Shown in pieces: positions 1 through 11,282 of a stretch of 55,441 bases of DNA (the first letter of the stretch is position 1; every line of letters starts with the position of its first letter). The DNA comes from an uncultured Porphyromonadaceae bacterium (GTDB taxonomy: Bacteria > Bacteroidota > Bacteroidia > Bacteroidales > Muribaculaceae), in NCBI GenBank assembly GCA_905198125.1, contig CAJKBH010000027.1, positions 1 to 55,441 on the forward strand. The letters are read 5' to 3'. The translations under genes and the position numbers were made by a program. The notes beneath the pieces are model-generated. The model saw only the letters and a list, made by a program, of their open reading frames with translations. It ran no database searches and was not told the DNA's origin.

Positions 1-40
1 AAACACGAAAGCAGGAGATAAACACCTGCGATTTGTGTTT
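1..40. repeat. Inverted repeat at the window edge
   Basis: AAACAC at 1-6 is matched by GTGTTT at 35-40, and GCAGG at 11-15 by CCTGC at 25-29, giving a long imperfect stem-loop. It lies immediately beyond the TAG that ends the truncated GH92 gene on the minus strand. It could be a terminator-like hairpin or the edge of something that interrupted GH92. The window starts here, so neither can be decided. Confidence 0.5.
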
Positions 41-45
41 ACCTC

Positions 46-2163
46 CTACTCGATTCCCCAGTTGCTCAATGGATCGGTGTGCAGCCAGCTGCCGTTTTCC
101 TGACGGGGTAGCAACAGATGCAGTTCGGGATGAATACATTTGCGCCATCCCTTAGAGCGGGCCATCAGAGCCTCGGCATCCTTATGCCTGCCCATACGTT
201 CAGCCATTCGGCTCAATGCCCAGTCCTCGAACACCCATTGCACCGTCAGACCCGCGCGTCCGGGAGCATAACCGTTGTTGAGATAAAAGTCGAACTCATG
301 TTCCGAATCATGGCCTAACATTCCTCCGCGTTCGTGATTCCGTTTCAAAACGGGATATGCCTTCCTCGGATTCCACTTACGGGTCAGGTCACGCTGGTAG
401 GCGCTGGTGATTAATGATGTGGCCGGACAACCGCTCATAATGAACGAATAGCCGCCGCCACAGGAGCCTCGGGGTATCAGCCCTCCGTTCCCTGCATATT
501 CCAGCATCGAGGCACTGAATTCGTCAAGCATTTCGGGCCATGCGAGTCCCCACAGTGTATTCTGATTCCATTGCGTCAGCCACAAGGCATCGGAGTTATA
601 CATATTGAACAGAGGTTTGCCCTCTCTATCAAGTGGAACTCGCTTAATCCTGAAATCGGGATTGATAACATTCTTGCCAACAACAGTTCCACCCGTTGTG
701 CGGTCAGGGTAGCTGCCGTCAGCGTCATTAATTTTGTGACGCCCCAAAAGAGTGTGCCAAAGATCGGTATAGAACTTAATCATCTGCCTGTCGCTGCCTC
801 CCTTTACTAAAATCCGTGACAGCCAGTCGTTCCATTCGTCGCGTGATTCCTTGCAGATAGTGTCAAAATCCTTGTCGGCCGATTCTGCATTCAGATTTGC
901 AACGGCATTATCCACAGATGTGTATGATATCGCCATCTTGACGCCTAAAGGCTCGCCCGCCCTGACGTCGAACAGAGCGAGTATCCCTGCCGAAGGAGCG
1001 TCATGATAGCTCATGCCTTCATTGCGCGCTATAGATGGATAATCAGTACGGAGCGAATTGACACTCCTGTGAATGCCATCCGGATTCCAGGAGTCGAGAC
1101 GTTTAAAAGGACGGTCGAAGTCCACTACGAAAAACACCTTGACAGAGTCCGGACCGCCCCATAGACGCCCGACAGTCTGGAATGATCCCTCCAGTCGGGT
1201 AGGGGACACGGTCTTTACATCGGCGTTTACCATTGTGGAAGTGGCTACGTGGCCGCCAAGGTTGAAAAGCAGCGCAGCTTCCTTATCGCGGCTATATTTG
1301 AGTCTATAGGCAGACGTGCGCTGTGTGGCTGTCTGTTCCACCCATACGCCGTAATCCTCGAGATATACGCGATGATAAGAGGGGTATGCCACCTCTCCGG
1401 CATGACTGAACCTCGATTTCCATGACTGCTCGCCACGTGATACATTTACGTGTGCATCGGCAGGCATGAACGTCAGACCCGACAGCATCCAGGCATGAAT
1501 CTGAGGGAATCCGAGTATGTGGCTGTCATTATAGTTATAACCGCCGCCACCCTGGTTCTTGTTTCTGGTGAGTGGGGCAGCCCCTATCATACCGAATGGC
1601 TGGCATCCGGAAATGAAAAAGAAATATCGTCCCCTTGTGGTCTCGATAAACGGATTTACCATAGATACAGGATCCGTATCATCATCAATCGACGGATATA
1701 CCTCAATTTCTGAAATACCTATATTGTCGCCTGTTCCATCGATAACCTCAGCCTTGATATACGATGTCTCAATACCATTAAGCAATACTTCCTTAGGAGC
1801 GCCGTTTTCGGGTATCTCGCCAACATCAATCGTACTGCCGTCGCTGAAATGCAATGCCACGCCGGCAGCATGCGATTCACGACACATCCGGTCGTATATC
1901 AGGACTTTGTCTATCTTAACCGGTTTGTCCCAGTCCAGACGAACCCAGAGGAAATCAATCTCGTCCCAGAACATCTGCTTTACATCAGAAACCCATTCGC
2001 CCCGGCCTTCGATACGTGCGACTCCATCGTTTACAGCTGAAGCGGAGTTCCCTTGAGCGCGCGATGAGGCCGATGCCTTGGCCAATGGCGCGATGTTGTA
2101 TGTCGCCAAAGCAGGGGACACAGCCATAGCCGCGACAATGAATGTCAATAATTTCTGTTTCAT
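46..2163 (-). pseudogene. GH92 alpha-mannosidase-family protein with N-terminal discoidin-like domain, C-terminally truncated
   Basis: The 705-residue product starts with a signal peptide (about 1-20), then a F5/8 type C (discoidin-like) beta-sandwich to about 155, then a GH92 catalytic region beginning near VNPFIET. GH92 enzymes are exo-acting, calcium-dependent alpha-mannosidases of host and yeast N-glycans. Where most members have the acid Glu in a TLEYAYDDW-like motif, this protein has TVQWVFEDW with Gln at residue 642 (codon at 238-240). The frame ends in TAG just after the DPLSNWGIE stretch, so the last roughly 200 residues, which in the family hold the catalytic base aspartates, are absent or out of frame. 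The sequence past the stop does not look like GH92. It points away from the SusC/SusD genes and lies downstream of the esterase gene on the same strand. It is probably non-functional as read. Confidence 0.85.
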
Positions 2164-2183
2164 ATCAAGAGCAATTGTCTATG

Positions 2184-4127
2184 TTAACGGTCGTTGGCGA
2201 ATGGAGCCACCGGAAGTCCTGTTGTACCGTATAAATTGCCAACAGGATAATCCGCCCAGTTATACCTTACATACACCGGTTTATCAACAATACCGGAACC
2301 GAGACGGATGGTCAGACTATCCACCACGGTCGGGGTAGCCGTAGTAAACTTGCCATCCTTGCCTGCAATTATAAATCCGGTCACGGCAGATGATGTGGGG
2401 TGAACCGGTGCGTCAAATTTCAGAATCATATACTTGCTTTGGGATGTTACGGACACACATTCTGGAGCCTTATAGACACAGTCTTTGCCATAATCGCGGT
2501 TCAGGGCTATCAGAGCAAGACGGTGTGCCACATCCTGCTTGTTCTTGGGATGTATGTCCGCGGGATTGCCGAGGTCAATGGCTACGGTCATCGCAGTATT
2601 GTCCAGTTCTAGCGCCTTGGCCTGGGCATGACGCAATGCCGCCCATTCCGAATCGGGCTGAACGGGTCGTAGCTGCAGATAACCGGCAAGCTGCACGAAA
2701 TAGAAAGGCATATCGGGGCGCCATAGTTTGCGCCAGTCGTTGATAAGGGTCTTGAACAGAGGCTCGTACTGTCCGGCACGGCTTACATTGGCACACCCTT
2801 GGTACCAGAGCACGCCCTTGACGGGCATGTTGGCCAACGGATGCAGCATGGCATTGTATAATACGGAGGGATAACCGGATGAGTTCGGGTCTATAGGTTT
2901 GGGAGGCAGTTTCGAGAAATCGGACTGAACCAGATATTGCCATTCGCCGTCCAGTGGCATAGAGGCATTTCCGCAACGTATTTCGGTAGTGCCGGGGGCT
3001 ATGCCGCCTTCACAGCCAAAATCACTAACTTTAATGGCAATCATATTTTTGCCCGCTTTGACCAGTTTGCCCGGAATTGTGTATGAACGCGGCGTATTAT
3101 AACCGGAGCCTTTACCGACTTCAGCTCCGTTGAAGAATGTCACATCCTCGTCATCAATGGCCGCAAAACTGACGGTGAGGTCTTTGGCCGCCCAATCAGC
3201 GGGAATGTCTACATTCTTACGCAACCATACTATGCCGTCCAGGTCCGGGAGTTCCGACTTTTCCCAATATCCGGGAACGTTGATTGTATTCCATCCCTTT
3301 TATGCTTTAAGGTATTTTTGATCCTGCGACGAATCGTTTGCTCCGGCTAATGCCATCCAGTCATCGATGCGCGACTGATACACCTTATTAATAGCGTCAT
3401 TAATAGCGTCGGCGTTAAAGCCTGCCGATTTCATATCGGCTAATTCCTGTTCGAATCCGGGAACTGATTTTAATGCCTCGGCCGATGTCCAGGCTTCGGC
3501 GGGAGTACCGCCCCATGTGGCGTCAATCACACCGACAGGAACATGCAGCTGCTGAGACAGCTCGCGGGCATAGAAATATGCGATAGCCGAAAAATCGGCC
3601 ATGCTTGCCGACGAGCATATCTGCCAGCCACCGCCATTAATCGCTACATCTTCCTGAGGCTGGAATGCTGTGGATTTCTTGACCTGCAACAAACGTATGT
3701 CAGGATGATGCGCCGTAGCCACCTCGCGGTCGTAATCCATCACGGTGGTCCAGCCCTGCACCGAGAATTCCATATTGGACTGACCGGAACAAATCCATAC
3801 TTCTCCTGACAGTACGTTCTCGAAAGTTTTTGATTCCTTCCCGTCGCTGATTGTAATGGAGTAGGGGCCACCGGCAGGTGGAGTGGGAAGCGTTATCGAA
3901 AAACTGCCGTTTGCGTCGGCTTTTGTGTCATGGCATTTGGATTCCCATCCGGCACGTATGCTGACTTTGGAGCCGGGAGTGGAATGGCCTTTGAATGTGA
4001 ATGTACTGTTTTGCTGCACAATCATGTTGTCGCTGATGTAATTCGGCAATGTCAATGCCGAATGTGCCGGCGTCCATACCATAAGCATGACGCCTGTTAG
4101 AATGATTCCGTATAACTTCCATGCCAT
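2184..4127 (-). pseudogene. Sialate O-acetylesterase (SASA/SGNH family), interrupted by in-frame TAA
   Basis: These enzymes remove O-acetyl groups from sialic acids so that sialidases can act. The reading is continuous in one frame over about 647 codons, a normal family length, except for a TAA at 3300-3302. Visible are a signal peptide beginning MAWKLYG, the nucleophile motif SGQSNME, the block GVIDATWGGTPAEAW, WYQG and a C-terminal DIHPKNK that should supply catalytic Asp/His. The start at 4127 is chosen because the signal peptide begins there; upstream codons read antisense GH95. There is no room for a normal promoter, as the start lies on the junction with the GH95 fragment. Either readthrough, decay or a base-call error explains the TAA. 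Confidence 0.85.
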
Positions 4128-5404
4128 TGTGTGCCAACCTTCGGGGTAGATGGAACGACAACCGCGCCTGCAACATGCCCTGGACGTGCGACTATCACCT
4201 TGACGAGAATATCCAGCAGAACTATTGGTCGGCCAACCGCGCCAACTTGGCGGAATGCAACGAACCTCTGTTCGATTATCTCGGCCTGCTTGCCGATCAT
4301 GGACGCGACACGGCAACCAAGATGTATGGAAGCCGCGGATGGGTGGCACATACCGTATGCAACGCATGGGGATACACGGCACCCGGCTGGGGAGTAAGCT
4401 GGGGTATGAATTTATCGGGCGGCGCATGGCTCGCCACCCACCTCTGGAGTCATTATAAATATACAGCCGACAAGGAGTATCTGCGCGACACGGCCTATCC
4501 GATACTTCGCGGTGCGGCACTATTCTTCAGCGACTACATGGCCGAGGATCCCAAGACAGGACATCTGATGACCGGCCCGAGTATCTCGCCCGAAAACGGA
4601 TATCAATACAACGGCAAGCACTATAGCCTTTCGATGATGCCCACCATTGACCGGGTGATGGTATATGACATTTACGACGCCTGCATTCAGAGTGCGGAGA
4701 TTCTCGGCATCAACGACGAATTCACCGTAAAACTCCGCAAGGACATAAAGAAACTACCCCCTCTGGAGGTCGGCAAGGACGGTCTGCTTAAGGAATGGCC
4801 CGGCGACGTACGCCGCAGTGATCCCTCTCACCGTCACAGCTCGCACGTACTCGCACTGTTCCCGCTGGATCAGGTGTCGTACACACGTCAGCCGGAGCTG
4901 ATGGCCTCCTGCCGCAAGTCTCTTGAAAGCCAGACCCGTGACCCGGCTTGGGAGGATACCGAGTGGAGCACCGCCAATATGCTTTGTTTCTACGCACGTC
5001 TCAAGGACGGAAAGGGAGCACATGGATGGCTGCAGAACCTGTTCCACCGTTTCATGCGCGAGAACCTGATGACCGTATCGCCGGCCGGAGTGGCTATGGC
5101 CGAGGAAGATATATTCAGCTTCGACGCCACCGAAGGTGGAGTGGCCGGTATGTGCGAGATGCTGTTGCAATGCTACGACGGTGCGCTGGAATTCCTTCCC
5201 GCACTTCCCTCACAGTGGAAGGACGGCAGCGTCAAGGGCCTGTGCGCCCATGACGGCCTGGTTGTGGACATCGACTGGAAGAACGGACGTCCCGTTACCG
5301 CTTCCATCAAGTCAACGGCCAAGGATTGCTCGGTAAAGGTAAAAGGTTTTGACAAGCCCTTCGATATTTCAAAGGGAGACACTGTTAAAATTAAATTCTC
5401 ATGA
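4121..5404 (+). pseudogene. GH95 alpha-L-fucosidase, C-terminal fragment
   Basis: The readable part begins inside the (alpha/alpha)6 catalytic domain at a CANLRGRWNDN stretch (family: PANLQGxWN) and runs through QQNYWSAN and HRHSSHVLALFP to a normal C-terminal beta domain. About 427 residues remain of a usual 780-830, so the N-terminal beta-sandwich is missing. Homology stops at about 4121-4133, exactly where the divergent esterase starts, which points to a deletion/inversion junction or a chimeric assembly rather than a point lesion. The stop overlaps the next ATG (ATGA at 5401-5404), so it was once the upstream gene of the beta-mannosidase operon. The first ATG is only a convenience and not a real start. 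Confidence 0.85.
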
Positions 5405-7985
5405 AATACATAACAGGAATATTAGCAATAACGATGTCCATGGCATTTGCCATGGATATGGGAGCCTCGGTATGCCGTCGCGAACTGGCCGACGGCTGGA
5501 AGTTCCGGCATGGTCGTTCGGAGATATGGTATCCGGCCACGGTTCCGGGTACGGTGCATACCGACCTGATGGCAAACGAGATAATCGAGGATCCTTTCTA
5601 CCGTCTCAACGAGCGTGCCGTGCAGTGGGTGGATAAAGAGGACTGGATGTACGAGACCACGCTGAACGCGACTCCGAAGAACTGAAGGCTAAAAACCAGG
5701 ATCTGATATTCTACGGACTCGACACTTACGCCGATGTCTACCTTAACGGACAGCCGATTCTTAATGCCAACAACATGCACCGCACCTGGCGCGTGGATGT
5801 AGCCGGCAAACTTAAGGACGGACCCAACAAACTCGAGGTTTATTTCCATTCTCCCATCAAGATAGACCTGCCTAAATGCGACAAATATGACTACGAGTTC
5901 AATACCGGGCCCGACCAGTCGCAGAACGGGGGTATATTCAATAAACTGGTAAGCATATTCGCCCGCAAGGCGGGGTATCATTACGGCTGGGACTGGGGGC
6001 CGCGTCTGGTGACGTCAGGAATATGGCGACCTATCGTGCTCGAGACATTGGATGGCCCGAAGATCAATAACGTGCAGGTAATCCAGAACTCGGTAAATAG
6101 CTCCAAGGCCGACATGACACTTATTGCCGAAGTTCAGTCGGATATAGACGATGATTCCGCCACTATCGGCGTTACAGCCGATGGCAAAAGGCTGGTTTCC
6201 AAAATAGTGTCGCTGAAAAAAGGCCTGAACCGCATTGAGATGCCGGCAAAGATATCGCATCCCCGTCTGTGGTGGCCTAACGGACTGGGAGAACCCAATC
6301 TGTATGACTTTGTGACTACTGTTAAAAGCAAAGGAAATTCAGACTCTGATTCCCAGGAAATAGGGTTGCGTTCCATCAAACTGCACAACGACAAGGACCA
6401 ATACGGACATAACCTCTACTTCGAGGTAAACGGCAAGCCTGTATTCATGAAGGGTGTGGACATGGTGCCTCTCGACAATTTCCTGCCGCGCATCAAGCGC
6501 GAGAAATACGAGAAGCATGAGCTTGACGCCAAGAACGTGAACATGAACATGAACATGATCCGCGTCTGGGGCGGCGGCGTTTACGAAGACGACTATTTCT
6601 ATCAGCTATGCGACCGCAACGGAATGCTGGTATGGCAGGACTTTATGTTTGCCTGCTCCACGTATCCCGCAGACGATGAGTTTCTTGCCAACATCCGCCA
6701 GGAGGCGATAGATAATGTGCGACGTCTTCCCAATCACGCATGTATAGCGTTATGGTGCGGCAACAACGAGTGTCAGGATGTGTTCTATGGATGGGGCAAC
6801 CGCAAGGAATATTATGAGAAGAAGGGAGTGCTTCCACTGTTGGAATCACAGTTCAAGGCTATGTATTTCAAGACATTGCCCGAAGTGGTGAAGGAATATG
6901 GCGGAGGAACGTCATACCGGCCATCTTCGCCATTCGCGTTCGAGGATACTCCGAGTGACGGCATAAACGGCGACGACCACTACTGGGGCGTATGGCATGG
7001 CCGCAACTCCATCGGTCATTATAACGTGAAACGCGCACGCTTCTTCTCCGAATACGGTTTCCAGTCGTTCCCGGAATTTGAATCAGTCAAGATATATGCT
7101 CCTCAGGAGCGAGACTGGGACATCAATTCCGAGGTGATGATGGCACATCAGCGCGCAGGTTCGTATGCCAACAATCTGATCCGGGATTATATGGCCGACG
7201 AGTTCGGAGTGCCCGACAATTTCGAGGATTTCCTGTATATAGGCATGATACTTCAAGGCGATGCAATCAAGACTGCAATGGAAGCCCACCGTCGTGACAT
7301 GCCTTACTGCATGGGCACATTGGTATGGCAGCATAACGACTGCTGGCCCGTGGCATCATGGGCGGAGCGCGATTATTACGGCCGCTGGAAGGCTCAGCAA
7401 TACTATGCGCGCAATGCGTTCCGCGACATTCTTGTTTCTCCGCTTGTCAAGGGCGACACCCTGAACGTGAATATCGTTTCCGACCGCCGGAAGAACGTGA
7501 AGGACAATCTCGTGGTAACGGCCATGACGCTTGACGGCAGGAACATCTGGCAGCAGAAGAAGAACGTCACCGCCGAGGCGTTGAAGTCGGAAAATGTGCT
7601 GGCATTGGATATCCGTCCGATACTCGGCGACTACAAGAGGGGAGAGGTGATATTCACCACAACGTTCACCACCAACGATGCCGATCCATATACCAACATA
7701 GCATACGCGTGCCGACAGAAGTACATGAAGTATCCCAAGCCGGATTTCAGGCTGGATATTGCAGAGGCTGGCGACGGATATGACGTAACTATCGGATCGG
7801 ATGTGTTCGCAAGGGGAGTGTTCCTATCGCTGGACGGTATCGACAATTTCTTTTCCGACAATTATTTCGACATACTTCCTGCTTCGGAACGTAAGATTCA
7901 CGTCAAAACGGGAATCTCTCGTGATGAATTTGTAAAACAATTGAAAATCAATTCAATAGGAAATGTATGTTGTGGTAAAATATAG
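5401..7985 (+). pseudogene. GH2 beta-mannosidase with one -1 frameshift
   Basis: A secreted beta-mannosidase that would release the core mannose of N-glycans or terminal beta-mannosides. It has a signal peptide, then the family N-terminal sugar-binding domain (ADGWKF, VPGTVHTDL), then the TIM barrel with acid/base Glu in WCGNNEC (codon 6768-6770) and nucleophile Glu in FFSEYGFQSFPEF (codon 7050-7052). The frame changes near 5670: ETTLNA ends in one frame and DSEELKAKNQD resumes in the frame that one missing base would restore. After repair the length, about 860 residues, is normal. Both catalytic residues lie downstream of the shift. The gene is translationally coupled to the GH95 remnant by ATGA. 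It ends with TAG, so TAG also serves as a true stop here. Confidence 0.88.
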
Positions 7986-8059
7986 TTATCAGGTGCAACA
8001 TTGCGTCAAAAATTGCATTTTTTGGTGCGTTTCTTCTAACTAACAATGCAAAAACGACA

Positions 8060-8067
8060 TAATTTTG
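8060..8067 (+). promoter_or_regulatory. Candidate promoter of the susC-susD operon (-7 box TAATTTTG)
   Basis: TAATTTTG fits the Bacteroidota -7 consensus TAnnTTTG and lies about 85 nt before the susC start in a 165-bp gap after the beta-mannosidase gene. No convincing TTTG -33 box is seen at the usual spacing, which would suit an activator-dependent promoter such as one driven by an HTCS. Confidence 0.45.
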
Positions 8068-8150
8068 CAGTGTTGACAAAACCTAACGACGTCATTGGAC
8101 GCCATGAAATTAACACTACTAATTAAAACAACATAATAACCTAAAAAATC

Positions 8151-11100
8151 ATGAAAAAATTCCTAAGTGCTTTGATGTTCATGATTGCTGTGTGCCTGTC
8201 GGCATCAGCCCAGATCACTGTAACGGGCAAGGTCATGGACGAGAGTCATGAGCCATTGCCCGGAGCATCAATTCTTGTAAAAGGAGAAGGGAAAGGAGCG
8301 GCTACGGATATCGATGGCCACTTCACGTTGCAGGCCAAGGTGGGAAACGTACTCCAGGTTTCTTACGTAGGCTACCGGTCTACCGAAGCGAAGGTACCCT
8401 CCGACGGTAAACTGACCATCGTTCTTAAAGAGAACAGCGATGTGCTTGACGAAGTCGTTGTGGTCGGCGTATAGATGAAATAGAGCGACCTGACCGGTTC
8501 CGTTTCGCACATCGGTTCGGACGTATTGACCCAGAAGCCTGTGACCAGCATCAACGAGGCTCTGCAGGGACGTGTTACGGGTGTTGCAGTTACCGGTTCG
8601 CCCAAGCCTTCGGACGACTCGGGCATCAAGATCCGCGGTACGAACACCATCAATTCAGGTTCCGATCCCATATATGTAGTGGACGGTCTGGTTATGGGCA
8701 ACGAGTTCGGTTTCTACAACTCGCTTAACGTAAACGATATCGAGAGCATACAGGTGCTGAAAGACGCATCGGCCACTGCACTGTACGGTTCGCGTGGCGC
8801 CAACGGTGTGATCATCGTCACCACCAAGAAGGGCAAGAAGGGCAACGGTATGGTCAGCTATGACGGCTGGGTATCGTGACAGACTATGGGACACCGCCCC
8901 AAGCGCATGAACGCAACGGACCTCGGCGACCTCCGCAAGCAGGCATACATCAACGGATATATGTTAGAGAATCCCGATGCGACACAGGAAGACCTTCAGA
9001 ACCATATCGACAATTTCATCATGGCTCCTGACAATGTCTTCGCTTCCGAGGAACTCGACACCTACCTGAACGGAGGCAACTATGACTGGGTGGATCCGTT
9101 GCTGCGCACAGGCATAACTACCAACCACAACCTGTCGTTCTCGCAGGCCTCCGACAAGGCGAACGTCTACATCTCGTTCGGTCTGAAAGACCTGAAGGGT
9201 ATGATAGTCGGCACCGACCAGCAGCGTTACAACGGACGTGTCAACGCATCAGCCGAAATCACATCCTGGCTGAAGGTGGGCACCAACACCACCTACAGCT
9301 ATACGCATGACAACATGACCGATGACAATGTCTATTACAAGGCATACTATTGCGAGCCGCTGGTAGACAACCGTCCGTTCATGAGCGACGAAACGCGCCA
9401 CAACGAAGAATACCTATGTACCTGGTGGCAGAGCCCCAATACAGAGAAGAACAACAACTTCAACCCCTACAACTCGCGCGAGATCAAGACAGAACGTTCG
9501 CGTTATCATCTGACATCGTCCAACTATATCAACATCAACCCTATCGAGGGCCTGAACATACGCTCCACATTCTCCATCAACCGTGCGGAGCAAAGCTGGA
9601 ACCAGTATCAGCCCACAGGCATCCAGGAGTCCATCCGCTACCGTGGCGGTGACGCATCGGCCACCCAGCAGCGCTTCGGCTACACGCAGTGGCAGTGGGA
9701 CAACACAATACAGTATATACGCGATTTCAACAACGCCCATCACATGGATGTATTCTTCGGCTACTCGATGTCGCGCAACATCTACAACGTCATCAAGGCC
9801 AACGGCCGTCGCTTCGCATCCAACGACTTAGGCTGGGATCAGATAGGTTCCGCAGCCGACTGGGAGAATTCGCGTCCCGAGGGTGACCATCAGGTTACAT
9901 CGCTGATGTCGTATGTGGCCCGCGCCAACTATAACTTCAAGTATCGCTACTACGCTACGTTCACAGGCCGCTGGGACGGTTCATCCAAGTTCGGCAAGGG
10001 ACACCAGTGGGGCTTCTTCCCCTCGTTCTCACTGGCTTGGGAGCTGACCAACGAGCCTTACTTCCCGAAGACCTCCTGGCTTGACCAGATCAAGATACGC
10101 GGTGGCTACGGTTCGGTCGGTAACCAGAACATCGGAAACTATCTCTACGCTACTATGTACTATGCATCTTCCTCGAACGGTACCGCAGGCTTCTATACCG
10201 ACGGCCGTCGCGGGACACCGAACCTGACCTGGGAGAAGCAGCAGCAGACCAACATAGGTCTTGACCTGGTATTCTTCAATCGCCGGCTCACCGTAACCGC
10301 CAATGTATTCTTCACTCGTAACAAGGACCTGCTGATGAGCCATTCACTCGCAACATCAACCGGTTACAGCACTACAACCGAGAATGTCGGTGACCTCGAC
10401 AACCGAGGAGTGGAAATCGCCATCAACGCCACACCGGTTCAGGTCAAGGACTTCGTATGGAACATCGGCCTCAACCTGTCGCACGACCGAAACAAGATCA
10501 AGAGTCTGTACGGAGGCGTAAGCCGTCTGTTGAACGTGCCTACCGAAAGCTCGGTTCCCGACCGTGAAGGCAATATGTTCGTAGGAAAGCCTCTCCACAA
10601 CATATACTGCTACAAGTTCGGAGGCATTGCCAACGAGAACAACCGCGACCTGTGGGAAGGCATCGACTACCGCGGACTCACTGTAGGTCTCGGTGACGTA
10701 TTCCCGCTCGACCTCTCGGGTCCCGATGGAACTCCCGATGGAGTGATCGACAATTACGACCGCGTAATCACCGCATACAAGGATCCGAAGATCTACGGTG
10801 GTTTCAACACCGACCTGACATGGAAGGGCATCACGCTGAACGCCATCTTCACCTACAGCGTAGGGGGACATCGTGTCAGCGGTTATTACGAGGGACTGGC
10901 ATTGTCCGTCGGTCTGAGCCATGCCACTCCCGACCTGATCGGCAACTACTGGACTCCTGAAAACACGGACGCATATTTCCCGCGCCGCGTCACCAACGCC
11001 ACCGGTTACACTCCGTTCGGAGCAGGCAATACCGACCGCTATATCCAGAACACATCCTTCCTTCGTCTTTCAACGCTGACATTAGGATATGTGCTGCCGG

Positions 11101-11264
11101 CAAAGATCACGAAGAAGATCCGCATGAACAACCTGCGATTCTACTTCACGGCCTCCAACGTGTTCACGGCTACAAAGGATAAGGGCTTTGACCCGGAGTT
11201 CTGCGACAACCTCTATCCCAACGAGCGCAGCTACACAATCGGACTCTCATTCAGCCTTTTCTAA
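8151..11264 (+). pseudogene. susC: SusC-like TonB-dependent outer-membrane glycan transporter with three in-frame stops
   Basis: SusC proteins are 22-strand TonB-dependent barrels that import oligosaccharides with a SusD lid. The signal peptide is followed by a carboxypeptidase-D-like domain (VTGKVMDESHEPLPGA), a TonB box (DEVVVVGV), the plug (SDLTGSV, LYGSRGANGVI) and the barrel ending in IGLSFSLF. All pieces are in one frame. The interruptions are TAG at 8472-8474, TAG at 8481-8483 (both just after the TonB box) and TGA at 8877-8879 in the plug. The first two would separate the TonB box from the barrel. If each stop is replaced by a sense codon the length, about 1037 residues, is normal. 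It sits 18 bp upstream of an intact susD. Possible explanations are decay, recoding and sequence error. Confidence 0.9.
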
Positions 11265-11282
11265 CCAAATAAAACAATCGAC

